NCBI GenBank assembly: GCA_030704615.1
Contig: CM060731.1
Span: 79,836,756 to 79,900,755 of the forward strand
Origin: Takakia lepidozioides
Taxonomy: Eukaryota; Streptophyta; Takakiopsida; Takakiales; Takakiaceae
Length of the DNA stretch: 64,000 nt
Direction of reading: 5' to 3'
The position numbers and the translations under genes were made by a program. How positions within the stretch are numbered: the stretch's first letter is position 1; every line of letters starts with the position of its first letter. The notes under the pieces were generated by a model that saw only the letters and a list, made by a program, of their open reading frames with translations, ran no database searches and was not told where the DNA came from. Shown here in pieces: positions 35,401 to 47,335 of the stretch.

Positions 35401-38279
35401 TAGCAATTGTAAAGCGTCACTCCATATGCAATCACGCACTGTAGTGGGAATATAAAGAAACATGCATGCATGATTGAGTACTAAGAATCATGACTCTTGT
35501 AAATGAACCTCTGGGATAAATGTCTTACTTGAAACTATGGTTGTCTTCTCTTTTCTTTTCCAAGTGACAGTTGACATCTTAATATCGCGAAATAGTCTAA
35601 TAGAGAGATTCGTTAAGCTTATATGGTTTTTTTGTAATAATCCTACAATCTCTTCCAAATTTTGACAATCTCCTCAAGAGTTCAGTAAGACCAAACTATA
35701 TTTAAAATCCCATAGAAGGTATTCTGAAATCATGTTACATATTGTACTAGAAATTGCAGCTTTGGTATTTCATTCAACACGAAATAAATATCGCATTGTC
35801 TCAATTGCCCAAGTATGGGTGAGAAATCTTTTAATTTACAAACCTGAGCTTGGAAACAAGTGGACCTGATCACAATAATGGATGTACATTGGATACATGT
35901 CATGTGAAGGTGAAATTTGGTACACAAAAGCTTTTTTAAGGTTGCACATGTCATGCACATATGATTCAAAAACATTGAAGGATGTAGAGATCTTCATGAC
36001 CTTCCACTTCCAAAATATTGGAAGCTCAAATCTGGACAAGATTCGGTCAGTATCAAACCATCCGCGCGTAGTTACTACACTTCATCTTCCAAGAATCATT
36101 GCAAGTATTACATCCCATATCGTTGTCCATCTTGTGCACATGCAAGGTACTTTTCTTGTTCCATTGCAAGTTGTGCACTATGAATATTTACTAGACATGG
36201 TTTCCTGCTCCCTTGCATCAATGATGGATTTGATCACCCAAATACAGCCCAATTCAGATATACCCCAAACAACGTGTAGTACCATTACTCCCAAAGACAC
36301 CTTTGTACATCAACTCTAGCTTCGATGTGAAAGCCTATTGTCTATCTATACTGCGATTCGTATAGTTGCATGAGGTAAATGTGATATTCCACAGAAGTTA
36401 GGCGGATAGAAGATCTTTGAGACATAAGCTTTGTTTGGTAGAATTGTTGGAAATTCATAAGTTTCCAAGCTTAAAGTAGAGGATGCTAGCACAGTGATCA
36501 TAGGGTGTTTTGTCTTATTATCACAATGCTAGAAGACACCCACATTCCACGTACTTTGAAATTATCAACAAACAACAATGTTCTAGTATAGTTTTTAGTG
36601 AAAGATGAACACATCTTTAATATTGCCCACTCTTGCAATTTTTGCTAAATATCAGCTTTTGAAAGACTATTGCTGAGTACATAAATAAATATTATATTTC
36701 AATATATAATAATACATAATATAAAATATCAATTACATCAATACAAAATAAATAAAAGTCTACTCAGATTTTTTTGTGCCAATTATCTTAAGTATTAAAA
36801 TATTTGACACGCCTGCAAGAAAGAGAGATACAAAAATATGCAAAACCTTATAAGATGTAAACTCATCTTTATCAAGTGCAAATATTGCTTGAGGTCCATT
36901 CTTAAATACAACATGTAAAAGATGAATTCAAAATATGCCACGATTATTACACTTATTACCAATATAAAATCAAATTATTTTTTATTCTACGACATGAAAC
37001 AAAAGAGACTCTCGTTCTTCTATATTACATAGGCTATAAATATTAATTTAACTATACATGCAACAATCTGACAATTGACGAATGGATGAATATGAATGTC
37101 AAATGAATGCATGCGATTAATCCAAAAATAAGAACTTATGATGACAACGTGAATTGAACACAATCAAAACATAGAGGTCTCTGGCCCACACACTCTGAAA
37201 CTAATTTAAATTTTAAGGAAAAAAAACACTAGGTTAGCGCTAGACATAAATAAATGCAACATACATCATAAGTGTAATTGAGTAGTAAAAACATTTATAT
37301 TAAATAAGTTTGATTTTTTAACATGGTTTCTAGAATCAAAGAATATAAAAAATATGTTTAGAAAAAATATTATTGTTGATGATCACAGTGGACAATGTTC
37401 CGTCACAAAACACAATGTGTGATTCTTCATGTGGCTGCCTTTTTCAAAGATACCAACCCAGCCTGCTAGCTCTGTAATCAAAATTGTATTGAGTCCATTG
37501 AGCATTGCCTTGTTCGCTGCCCCCTGACCATAAGGGTCTGGTAGCTTGTATCCACCTTCTATGCTGGATGGAAATCTCTTCCCTCTCTCTCTGACTTACT
37601 TCTGCTGCTCCATATGCATAACGGCTCACTTTGGACTCTATGTCCAATTCGGGCTTGCCTCCGGGCTCACACACCGTGGTACCCTTTTCAAAGCTAGAAG
37701 TACTCTAGTTTTTTAGGGTAGACGCCCCAACATTAGATCAATGTTGCATAAGTTTTTTTTTAGACCTGATGACAGAGGGGCGTAAGGCTTGGGTCTCTTT
37801 GCAAACAGCTTTTACCAGGTGTAGCAAAAGGAGACCCAAGCAACTAACACTATTTTAATTAATTCTGGATTTTTGGCTTAAATCCGGACTAAACTTAATA
37901 TATATTTGAATTAAAATCAATTAAAATATTAAGAATATCACGGTGTAATATGTGATTGAACTTTGTGAAATTACAGTGATGTCATACTTGTTTCAAAATG
38001 TGTCATATAAGATGTCCATTTGACATTGAAAATCTTGTGAAATAGCAGTACTGAACAATTCATTGAACGTCCACTTGGAAGTCGAATAATGTAATATTCC
38101 ATTATGTAAACACGATAAATAAATGGGTCGCATCGAATATGGGGCAGACTCCCCTTCTACCATACTCGATACAACTTGCTAGTAATTTTATTGATTGAAT
38201 CTTCGTATCAAGCACAATGTCCATATACCACGCCATTGGAATGAATCATGTTTTGGATGTGACAAGGGCAGTAAAATAT
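32456..38279. other. AT-rich region without recognised genes
   Basis: Long stretches (36.6-37.4 kb especially) are very AT-rich and open frames are short. A less AT-rich block at 33.7-35.5 kb has several plus-strand frames, among them a segment with FCHLCNTGLPTRES near 35.29 kb that looks like half of a zinc-binding motif, and a frame at 34.31-34.57 kb; I recognise neither. (AAT)n lies at 33449-33478. These may be decayed transposon pieces. Confidence 0.4.
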
Positions 38280-41061
38280 TAAAATAGCATGAAACATTCG
38301 GAAGAGGTACTAGGGTAGTACAATAAGGTTTGGGGTGTAACTAGAGAGAAGTGCAATAAGGTTTGGGTTTACAGTAAGGGTAAGGGTTGTCGTGCACCTA
38401 AGCATCGTGCCACAACATACATCGTTGTCCAACCACACTTCCTAGCATATAGTCCTAGAAAGCCACGCCACAATGATACGGAAATGGTGAAAAGAGGATA
38501 AACCACTCTATCACGTTATATAAGTCAAGCCAATGGCACCTTTGCTAAATGACTCCACCATACAGACCTCACCCACTCTCCATCTCAAGTTCTAGAGCTA
38601 TGGCGGCGAGAGAGGCCTCGGGAGGCTCGACTAGAAGAAGACGAGCCTGCCTACGTCTCACTTGGAGATAACCTCCCCACGTCCCAAGTGAGGTTCGCCA
38701 CCTCACTTGGCACATGGAACCAAATGAAGTCCCAATGCCAACAAAATACAAATATAAATGTATAATGTCCTAATTAGCTAGAAATAACTATTTTTAACTA
38801 ATCACAAACAAAACCATGACAGGGTTTAGGGTTTGGATTTAGGGTACAAAGGGACAAACAAATATGATGGACTCACACTCGGTAGAATTTAAGAAATGGT
38901 TGAGGAATTTGATATCCCTGTAATCATCCTATCGTACCTTATCCAACAAAAAAAAATATTAAAAGAGCATGAAACATTAAGAAGAGGTAACATGGTAGTA
39001 CAATAAGGTTTGGAGTGTAACTAGGGAAGTACACTAAAGTTTTTGGTTTATGGTAAGATTAATGGTTTAGGGGTGATGGTAAAGGTAGGGGTTTTCGGTT
39101 TGGGTTTAAGGTACAAAAAGACAAACAAATATGAAAGACTCACGCTCGCTAGAACTTGGTGTGTGTTAGTAGGATAAAAATAAAAATAAAAATAGAGAAA
39201 CAAATATTATGGAAGAGTCATTGGGCCGGACAAGTATTTAAATTGAAGATTCGTCTTTGGAACCTGGTATTAAGATACATAGAAAGCACACTATGCAAAG
39301 ATAAGTACATGTCAAACCAAAACAAAGGAGAAAACTAGCGCAAAAATGGAGTGAAAGACATTTGGAGAACCATAATGGTTATGGTTTTGGTATGGATAGT
39401 TCATTTGCATTTGTATGGGAAGGGTAAGGGTTTAGACGTAATAATGGCTTAACGACAAAAGTTTACGGTTTACGGTGAGGGATTTGGGAAATGGTTTAGG
39501 GTTTGGGTTTAAGGTACAAATGGTGAACAAACATGGAAGACTCGCACTCGTTCTATACTTAGTGTGGGTTAGTAGGGCACAAAATGAACAATTGGATAAC
39601 GAAGAGATTTGGATAACCATAATGATTATGGTTATGGTATGGATAGTTGATTCCCATTTGCAAATGGAAGGGTAGGGGTACTTTCATAACCATAATCATA
39701 ACCATAACCACAAGGGTACATAATCATAATGGTTATGGTTATGGTATGGATACTTCGTTCCCATTTGCAGGGGAAGGGTAAGGGTTTAGACGTAATAATG
39801 GTGCAGGGTTTTGTTTAGGGTTTTCGACGAGGGTTTAGGGTTTGGGTTGAAGGCACATACATGCCGGAAGACTCGCACTCGCTACAACTTAATGTGTGTT
39901 TGTAGGGTACCAAATGAAAATTTGGATACATTGAAGAGATTTGGATAACCATAATGGTTATGGTTATGGTGTGGATAGTTGATTCACATTTGTAAAGGGA
40001 AGGGTAAGGGTTCTGGGGTAATGGATTAAGGATAAAGGTTTAGTGTTTTATAGTAAGGGTTTATGGTAGGGGTTTAGGGTTTTTGTTTAAGGTACAAAAT
40101 AGACAAACACATACGGAAGACTCCAGTCACTACAACTTAGTGTTGTTAGTAGGGTAGTAAGTAAAATAAAAATGAAGAACAAAATATTATGGAAGTGTAG
40201 TCATTACATCGAACAAGTATTTAAATGAAATACTCGTCCTTGGAACGTGGTATTAAGATACATAGAAAGCAAAGTTCGATAAAAAAAGTAAGTGCATGTC
40301 AATCCAAACCAAAGGCAAAACCTAGCGCAAAGTGAAGGGCGAAGACATTTGAATAACCATAATAGTTATGGTTATCTGCAGTGATTGATTATCAAACGCA
40401 TGGGTTTGTGGTGATCTATGTAGACACTTCAGCCCAGTCCCAAGCGCATACTTCATTCCCATTTGCAGGGGAAGGGGAAGGGTTTAGACGTAATAATGGC
40501 GTAGGGTTTTGTTTAGGGTTTGCGACGAGGGTTTAGGGTTTGGGTTGAAGGCACAAATGGTGAACATACATGTCGGAAGACTCGCACTCGCTACAACTTA
40601 GTGTTTGTTAGGGTACAAAATGAAAATTTGGATACATTGAAGAGATTTGGATAACCATAACGGTTATGGTTACGGTATGGATAGTTGATTCCCATTTGCA
40701 AAGGGAAGGATAAGGGTTATGGGGTATCGAGTTAAAGGTAAATGTTTAGGGTTTTATAGTAAGGGTTTAGGGTAGGGGTTTAGGGTTTTTGTTTAAGTTA
40801 CAAATAGACAAACACTTATGGAAGACTCCAGTAGCTAGAACTCAGTGTTGTTAGTAGGGTAGTAAACAAAATAAAAATGAAGAACCTAATATTATGGACA
40901 AGTATTTACATGAAAGACTCGTCCTTGGAACCTGGTATTAAGATGTAACATAAAAATCAAACTATTACATGCCTAAGTGCATGTCAATCCAAAACAAAAG
41001 AAAAACCTAGCGCAAAAGTGAAGGGATAAGACATTTCAATAACCATAATGGTTATGGTTAT
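38280..41061. repeat. Satellite-like domain with degenerate telomere motifs and palindromes
   Basis: Units of roughly 340 and 700 bp recur. They share GGGTTTAGGGTTTGGG-type segments (TTTAGGG is the plant telomere unit), a block with GACTCGCACTCGCTA, GAAGAGATTTGGATAACC at 39603, 39942 and 40640, and palindromic ATAACCAT/ATGGTTAT stretches followed by a block like ATAGTTGATTCCCATTTGCA. Copies differ by substitutions and small deletions. The pattern resumes at 52821, so one array was split by later insertions. Confidence 0.8.
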
Positions 41062-41110
41062 GGCTATGGTTAGAGAGAGAGAGAGAAGACTCCGGCCAAA
41101 GCCGGTGTAA

Positions 41111-41446
41111 CTAAGAGTCATTTCGCCTTACGGCTACTGCCCCATTTTCGGGGGTAGGCCCTATAAAGAGAACAGGTGTCCAGGGAACACCGGGAAACCA
41201 GGAGAAGGTAGTAAATAGGGGACGGTGCCTAGGGTACCTAGGGTACCCCAGGATACCTTGGGATGCCGCAGAGGGGTTGGACTCGAGTTGTCGCTTATTG
41301 GTGATGATGGCAGTGAGGGAGCGGAGGGCATTGAGGTGGATGGCTTTAAAGCATTGGTAGATAGGGGGGATAGGGATTTTAAGATTGTCGTGTAACGCGT
41401 TTATACTGGTGATATGAATCCCACCTCTAGTACCTACTGTGATAAC
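41111..41446 (-). pseudogene. C-terminal end of the LINE polyprotein (distal side of the CACTA insertion)
   Basis: The open frame contains AIHLNALRSLTAIITNKRQL and ends at a stop before the (TCTC)n tail. Its upstream half is on the other side of the transposon: residues IRQCGWRTGPL (from 49.55-49.60 kb) join directly to SVITVGTRGGIHITS here. An upstream in-frame stop at about 49.61 kb shows later decay. Confidence 0.6.
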
Positions 41447-41612
41447 TGACACTAGAAGAAAAATGTGGAATAACCACTGGCCCTTTAACACTACTGTCTT
41501 TTTCCACTCTATAAACCACTAGTAACCACTTGCCAGTGGTTAATCCCAATGAAATGCCACGGTGGCATCACAGACAGTGGTTGGAAGTGGTTTCAACCAC
41601 TCAGTAGTCCAC

Positions 41613-41850
41613 GTGTAATAATTTGTTTTTATTTATTATTATTTTTGCTAATATATTTTAATTAATTAATATAATATTCCACGTGGACGAGTTTAGTGGT
41701 ACATTGTGAGTGGTTATAGACACCTCAGTGATGGGAAGTGGTTGAAACCACTTGCTACTCCACGTGTAATAATTCAAATTTTATTTGTGATTTATTATTT
41801 GGAAATATATTTTAATTCATAAATATAATATTCCACGTGGACGGGGACAA
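41613..41850 (+). repeat. Subterminal direct duplication in the CACTA element
   Basis: A block starting CCACGTGTAATAATT and ending AATATAATATTCCACGTGGA occurs at about 41613-41690 and again at 41757-41845, separated by an ACCACT-rich stretch. It gives the left end a doubled set of CACGTG and AGTGGTT sites. Confidence 0.7.
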
Positions 41851-42127
41851 TGCACGTTGATCTTGAGTGGTTAAAGACACCTCATTGATTTGTACCACTT
41901 TGACAGTGGTGGAAAGTGGGTGGTGAAAGATACTGCAGTAATTGGAACCACTATGCTAGTGGTTGCTCATGAGTGGTTGCCTACACAACAGTGATTGGTA
42001 CCACTTTTTGGGTGATACATGAAAAACTTTAAGTGATTTGTGCAGCTGTGACAGACTTTGAAAAACAGACAAGTGGCCAGACCATTGTGGGCTGATGCTA
42101 ATGAACAAATGGTTCCAACAATAAACT

Positions 42128-42316
42128 TTATTCTGAATCTGAAACATATTCGTCACCCTCTGAATCACTTTGCTCAATTGGAATAGCGGTTGGTTGCACA
42201 AATGCTGATTGAATGGTAGCCAACATAGCCAGGTCTTCTTTATTTAGAGCCGTGGGACCATCTAATGACCTAGGTATTGGTTGATCTAATAAGGTAGACG
42301 TCGATTGGCACGCCAC
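42128..42316 (-). pseudogene. Possible last exon of the CACTA transposase
   Basis: A short acidic frame ending IEQSDSEGDEYVSDSE and a stop. Acidic Ser/Asp/Glu C-termini are usual for CACTA TNP2-type proteins, and it lies just downstream, on the same strand, of the DUF4218 exon. Its assignment is by position only. Confidence 0.4.
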
Positions 42317-42685
42317 TCATCACCACATGCCTCTCTGTCTACTGTGAACTGTGTCTTCTCTGTTGCATACTTTTTGTCACAAAATGGCAACAAGAATGAC
42401 ACATGTTAGCAATGAAGTATTACATTACTTAGCAAAAAATACCTAGCATGAATGATACTTTGAAAACCACTGTTTCAAACCACTGGAGGAGTGAGCAGAA
42501 TGACTTGTAAATGAACATGCTCTTCCAACAAGTCACTCACTCAGACATTCCGTTACTACAGCATTGGTTACAATCAGGATGAACCACTGACATTTGTGAC
42601 TTTGTGGGTGGTTTGATTACACTGGTGACAGTCAGAATTGAAATTGAACTTGATATGAATAAGGTGCAATGAAAAGAAGTACTCA

Positions 42686-43036
42686 CTACGCCCAAGGAGC
42701 CATGACATTGGTATTGTTCAGCACATACAAAATTTGTGCTGCATCTCTCCCAGCTCCAGTCATGTCTTGCTTTTTGCCGACACCTTCGAAGACCTCGTCC
42801 TCAACCCCTTCCTCCGCATTTGCATCCCAAGTCCGCTGTTGAGTTGCATCAAATGATTGCATATACTTAGTCATGAACCCCATGGCCTCATCCAGAACAT
42901 ACCCTGCAGCCGTACTCCCTTCTGGCTTTGCGTAATTCCTAACATATCCCTTAACATCTTTCATGTAACGCTCCATGGGATACATCCATTGTGAAGACAC
43001 CGGATGAACAGTTTTGTTTATCTCCATGGAATACAT
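42686..43036 (-). pseudogene. CACTA transposase C-terminal domain (DUF4218)
   Basis: The frame contains HPVSSQWMYPMERYMKDVK, GYVRNYAKPEGSTAAGYVL and DEAMGFMTKY. The W-M-Y-P-x-E-R-Y core, then K-G-Y-V-R-N-x-A-K-P-E-G-S, is the signature of DUF4218, which follows the DDE domain in plant TNP2 transposases. Only this C-terminal part remains; sequence upstream on the same strand (43.1-49 kb) is SINE and captured gene material. It therefore cannot encode an active transposase, though the exon itself is open and could be a recent loss. Confidence 0.85.
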
Positions 43037-43109
43037 CTATGTGCTCACTTGTAACCACTAAAATGATTTTTTTTTTTTAAAAATCAAAGTGCAAAAGATT
43101 TAAAAAAAA

Positions 43110-43325
43110 CACATCGGCTGGTAAGTGCAGAGTGTGTCACCCTGGTGGTTCAGGGTTTAAACCCGCTGCATGACTCCATGTGTGGGATTGTTTGTGACGA
43201 CGGTATGTCTGGGCGTTGATCCTCCAGTAGGTCTCATGGCCCATAAATGAAAGGGGGTTAATTTTTCCCCCTCCTCAAGGGCCTGAGGTTTCCTTTAAAA
43301 TTTATTTTGAAAAAAAAAACAAAAA
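43110..43325 (+). mobile_element. SINE-like insertion with poly-A tail
   Basis: GGCTGGTAAGTGCAGAG resembles an A box and CAGGGTTTAAACCCGC a degenerate B box; about 150 bases later the sequence ends CTTTAAAATTTATTTTG and an A-run. This is the layout of a tRNA-derived SINE. It sits inside the CACTA element. Confidence 0.5.
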
Positions 43326-43419
43326 GTTGCTTATAGGGTTTGTGAAAAAGTTAAAAACCTTAAAAAGTTGCCCATCACGTATGTACAATATATACATACT
43401 TTTGGGGGGGAATTTCAAA

Positions 43420-43505
43420 TGTGTGCATGTAGCGTACTGGTAAAGGTTCTTCCTGCGTGTCGCGGGGTCGCGGGTTCAAACTCCTCACGTTGTTTTTTTC
43501 CCCCT
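43420..43505 (+). mobile_element. tRNA-derived SINE head
   Basis: TGTAGCGTACTGGTAAAGG (A box) and CGCGGGTTCAAACTCC (B box) have the spacing of a tRNA gene, but the acceptor stem does not close, so this is a SINE head. The sequence following it (43.50-43.64 kb) is duplicated at 44.02-44.16 kb. Confidence 0.55.
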
Positions 43506-44162
43506 CATGCACTAAGTCCCACTAAGCCCCACTAAGCCCTATCGTTGTTGTGCACACTCAGTCCTCGTGCAGGTTGGTCTTAGCAGGTCGCGTTTCAATC
43601 TCTGCTCGCTCAGCTGCACCGTGGTGGTTCTCATGGACAATCCGACCTTAACTGACTACAGACACAAAGCAACACACGCAAGAGGTCCGTTTGGGTTCAT
43701 GGTTTGTCAAATCCTCCATGGGTCATGACACAAGGTCGATGACAATGTGGTTAAGGCACCTTCTTCTTCGACCTATTTCAACATGTTTTGCCCTCCCATC
43801 AGACTCGGCCCTGAATTTGCAGCACGGAGCAAAGCTCGCATGAGTTTTTTACGATCCTTCATGATGGTGGGACAATCGCAATCGCAAGGTGTGGCTTTTT
43901 CTTAATGTAGGATGTGAAGAAGTTTGTCCATCCTGCAAATGTGGGCTTTTGGCTCCTGTTAGTACCATGATTTGGTATTCTTCCTGATGTTTACAAGGTT
44001 CTTGGGAGAGTCAGCTTGGTCTTAGCAGGTCGTGTTTCAATATCTGCTCGCTTAGCTGCACCATGGTGGTTCTCATGGACCAATGCGATGTTTTTTTTTT
44101 CCCTCGAGCACTTAGCCCCACTAAGCCCCATCGCTGCTGCGCACTTAAGTCCTCGATGATGT
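43500..44162 (+). repeat. Internal duplication in the CACTA element
   Basis: Two blocks are each present twice in swapped order: one with CACTAAGCCCCACTAAGCCC (43.51 kb) or GCCCCACTAAGCCCCATCGC (44.12 kb), and one with GTCTTAGCAGGTCG then CTGCTCGCT (43.58 and 44.02 kb). They bring the region up to the PPR array and suggest rearrangement during capture. Confidence 0.5.
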
Positions 44163-44193
44163 TTACAAGGTTCTTGAGAGAGTCAACTTGGTC

Positions 44194-45740
44194 CAGGGTA
44201 TGCACGGCAGGGACGTGGGATGGAGGCGTTGGAGAGCTATGAGCAAATGATGGGGGAAGCACATCATGTTTGTGTGCATTTGCAATGCTTGTGCAAGCCT
44301 GGCAGCCCTGGAGAAGGGCAAGAGGTGCATAGGGATATCATCAAAGCTGGAATTGTGCCAAATGTCAATCTGAACACTGCCCTGGCACCTTAGGGGAAAG
44401 AGGTCCATGGCGACATCTTCAAAGTTGGAATTGTACCAGATGTCATCCTCAACAAAACCCTGGTGAACATGTTTGCAAAATGTGGGTGCATCTAGGATGC
44501 AAAGGGAGTGTTCGACACTATGGCTGAACGAGATGTGGTGTCGTGGAGTGCGATGCTTGCATGGTATGCACGGCAGGGATGTGGGATGGAGGCTTTGGAG
44601 AGCTATGAGCAAATGATGGGGGAAGCACATCATGTTTGTTTGCATTTGCAATGCTTGTGCAAGCCTGGCAGCCGGCCTGGAGAAGGGCAAGAGGTGCATG
44701 GGGATATTATCAAAGCTGGAATTGTGCCAAATGTCAATCTGAACACTGCCCTCGCACCTTAGGGGAAAGAGGTCCATGGCGACATCTTCAGAGTTGGAAT
44801 TGTACCAGATGTCATCCTCAACAAAACCCTGGTGAACATGTTCGCAAAATGTGGGTGCATCTAGGATGCAAAGGGAGTGTTCGACACTATGGCTGAACGA
44901 GATGTGGTGTCGTGGAGTGCGATGCTTGCATGGTATGCACGGCAGGGACGTGGGATGGAGGCGTTGGAGAGCTATGAGCAAATGATGGGGGAAGCACATC
45001 ATGTTTGTGTGCATTTGCAATGCTTGTGCAAGCCTGGCAGCCGGCCTGGAGAAGGGCAAGAGGTGCATGGGGATATCATCAAAGCTGGAATTGTGCCAAA
45101 TGTCAATCTGAACACTACCCTGGCACCTTAGGGGAAAGAGGTCCATGGCGACATCTTCAGAGTTGGAATTGTACCAGATGTCATCCTAAACAAAACCCTG
45201 GTGAACATGTTTGTAAAATGTGGGTGCATCTAGGATGCAAAGGGAGTGTTCGACATTATGGCTGAACGAGATGTGGTGTCGTGGAGTGCGATGCTTGCAT
45301 GGTATGCACGGCAGGGACGTGGGATGGAGGCGTTGGAGAGCTATGAGCAAATGATGGGGGAAGCACATCATGTTTGTTTGCATTTGCAATGCTTGTGCAA
45401 GCCTGGCAGCTGGCCTGGAGAAGGGCAAGAGGTGCATGGGGATATCATCAAAGCTGGAATTGTGCCAAATGTCAATCTGAACACTGCCCTGGCAACTTAG
45501 GGGAAAGAGGTCCATGGCGACATCTTCAGAGTTGGAATTGTACCAGTTGTCATCCTAAACAAAACCCTGGTGAACATGTTTGTAAAATGTGTGTGCATCT
45601 AGGATGCAAAGGGAGTGTTCGACATTATGGCTGAACGAGATGTGGTGTCGTGGAGTGCGATGCTTGCATGGTATGCACGGCAGGGACGTGGGATGGAGGC
45701 TTTGGAGAGCTATGAGCAAATGATGGGGGAAGGGGGCCAC
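44194..45740 (+). pseudogene. Tandem array of a dead PPR gene segment (369-bp unit)
   Basis: The unit encodes PPR motifs of the plant PLS type: EVHGDIFKVGIVPDVILNK, TLVNMFAKCGCI, stop, DAKGVFDTMAERDVVSWSAM, LAWYARQGCGMEALESYEQM, then EVHGDIIKAGIVPNVNLN and a second stop. The segment DAKGVF... recurs at 44508, 44877, 45246 and 45615, exactly 369 bp (123 codons) apart; a partial first copy begins at about 44194 and the last breaks at 45740. Both TAG stops are present in the same positions in the complete copies, so the array grew after the gene had died. PPR proteins bind organelle RNA, but this one cannot be translated as such. The array lies within the CACTA transposon. Confidence 0.88.
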
Positions 45741-46028
45741 CTTCTTCAGTAGCACAATGGCTACGAGTGGGTAAATGGTCAACTGAAAACAGCAATGGCA
45801 GCAGCGCAATTGATAGAACAAGGCCCACTGCTAATGAAGGTACCTTCTTCAACATATTTCACCCTGAATTCCCCTGCTATCAGAGTCGTCCCTAAGTATC
45901 CAAAAACAGGTAATAGATATAAGAAGAAGCTGTGGGATGAATACTTTTCTGACCCCTGTAAGTGGTGGGACAACCGAGGCAAAAAGGTGAATGCCTGTCA
46001 TATTACAGAGTGTAACAGATGCAATTGA
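45741..46028 (+). pseudogene. OSB-type PDF motif fragment fused after the PPR array
   Basis: The frame reads PKYPKTGNRYKKKLWDEYFS then DPCKWWDNRGKKVN. The pattern LW-x(2)-(F/Y)F-x-(D/N)P-x(2)-WWDNR is the start of the PDF motif of plant organellar single-stranded DNA-binding proteins (OSB). The usual continuation to the PDFKHK core is missing, and the upstream frame joins a broken PPR copy. A second copy is at 46.98-47.33 kb. Upstream residues (VNGQLKTAMAAAQLIEQG) are not recognised. Confidence 0.7.
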
Positions 46029-46339
46029 CCATAGGAACTAGTGTGATAAGTTGAGTTGGGTGCAATTGCACTCTCCATTTCCTCTCTGCTTCTGTTTGCT
46101 ATTCAAAGGTAGGATTCCTGCCCTTAGTTTAAATTTCAGTCTGGTGTCGAGAGTGGGTAGACCCTTGAGGTCATCCATGATGTCCTCCCCCATGTCACAG
46201 ACTGGAAACAAGTCCAGGGAAGTTTACTGCCTAACTTCATTTTCATCAGACAATTTTCTGGAAACGGACATGGCTTTGGACACTACAGCCTCTAAGTCAG
46301 TAGGGTTGGGGCATTTGCTGGAACAATTCTAAAAGGAGA

Positions 46340-46970
46340 ATGTTTGTCAGATTACCAGATGTCATTCTGAACACTGCCCCTGCCCTGGTGGACATGTATG
46401 CCAAATGTGGGTGCATCGAGGATGCCAAGGGAGTGTTCAACACTATGGCTGAACGAGATGTGGTGTCGTGGAGTGCGATGCTTGCGGGGTATGCACAGCA
46501 GGGGTGCGGGATGGAGGCTCCAACCTATGAGCAAATGATGGGGGAAGAGGTGAAGCCAGCCGACATAAGGTTTGTGTGTGTTTGCAGTGTGTCTGGCAGC
46601 CCTGGAAAAGGGCAAAGAGATCCCTGGTGACATGATCAAATCTGCAATTGTTCCAGATGTCATCCTGAACACTGCTCTGGTGGCCATATATGCCAAATAT
46701 GGTAGCATTGAGGATGCCAAGGGAGTGTTCAACACTATGGCTGAATGAGATGTGGTGTTGTGGAATGTGATCTTTGCAGGGTGTACAGAGCAGGGGCGCT
46801 GTATGGGGCTTTAGAGACCTGAAAGCAAATGATGGGGGAAGGGGTGAAGTTCGACCATATCATGTTTGTGTGCGTTTGCAGTGCGTGTGCAAGCCTGACA
46901 GCCCTGGAAAAGGGCATCGGAGGTGCATGGTTGCATCACCAAAGCTGGAAATGTACCAGATGGATCAATA
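46340..46970 (+). pseudogene. Second, more diverged PPR fragment
   Basis: PDVILNTAPALVDMYAKCGC, IEDAKGVFNTMAERDVVSWS then AMLAGYAQQGCG is a better-preserved form of the same PPR motifs: it lacks the stop found in the array (IEDAKG instead of I-stop-DAKG). It loses frame after the region near 46.6 kb and a third relic follows to about 46.97 kb (VCVCSACASLTALEKGIGG). It may represent the parental sequence of the array. Confidence 0.8.
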
Positions 46971-46974
46971 GCTA

Positions 46975-47335
46975 CAAGAAACCTGCATGGGTAGATGGTG
47001 ACTGGTCAACTAGAAGCCGCAGCAGCAGCGGCACAATGATAAACTCAGGCACTGGTAATGAAAGCACCTTCTTCAACACATTTCACCCTGTTTTTCCCTC
47101 TTATCAGAATCGGCCCTAAATTTTCATGTTGAATTCTGCAAGTTAGCTGGTTGAGTGAGCCTTTGATAGTTTGGAGCGACTTTGACATGGTACTGCCAAT
47201 GTGACAACAGGGAAGTATCCAAAAACAGGTAACAGCTGAGATGAGGAGAAGCTGTGGAATGAATACTTTTCTGACCCTAGTCAATGGTGGGACAACCGAG
47301 GTAAAAACTTAATGAACTTAAGGCATGAGTGGCTG
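46975..47335 (+). pseudogene. Second OSB-type PDF motif fragment
   Basis: Near 47.25 kb the frame reads EKLWNEYFSDPSQWWDNRGK, almost the same as the copy at 45.9 kb. A stop and frame change separate it from the upstream part (WVDGDWSTRSRSSSG), which parallels the upstream part of the first copy. The PPR-then-OSB order is thus present twice. Confidence 0.65.

Noticed and set aside
43420-43495. Possible functional tRNA gene
   Set aside because: A and B boxes are present but the acceptor and anticodon stems do not pair, so it is a SINE head.
44163-45146. A 327-residue open frame on the minus strand with internal 123-residue repeats
   Set aside because: It is the exact antisense of the PPR array; because the unit is 369 bp, an open antisense frame is simply copied three times. 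The sense strand carries recognisable PPR motifs.
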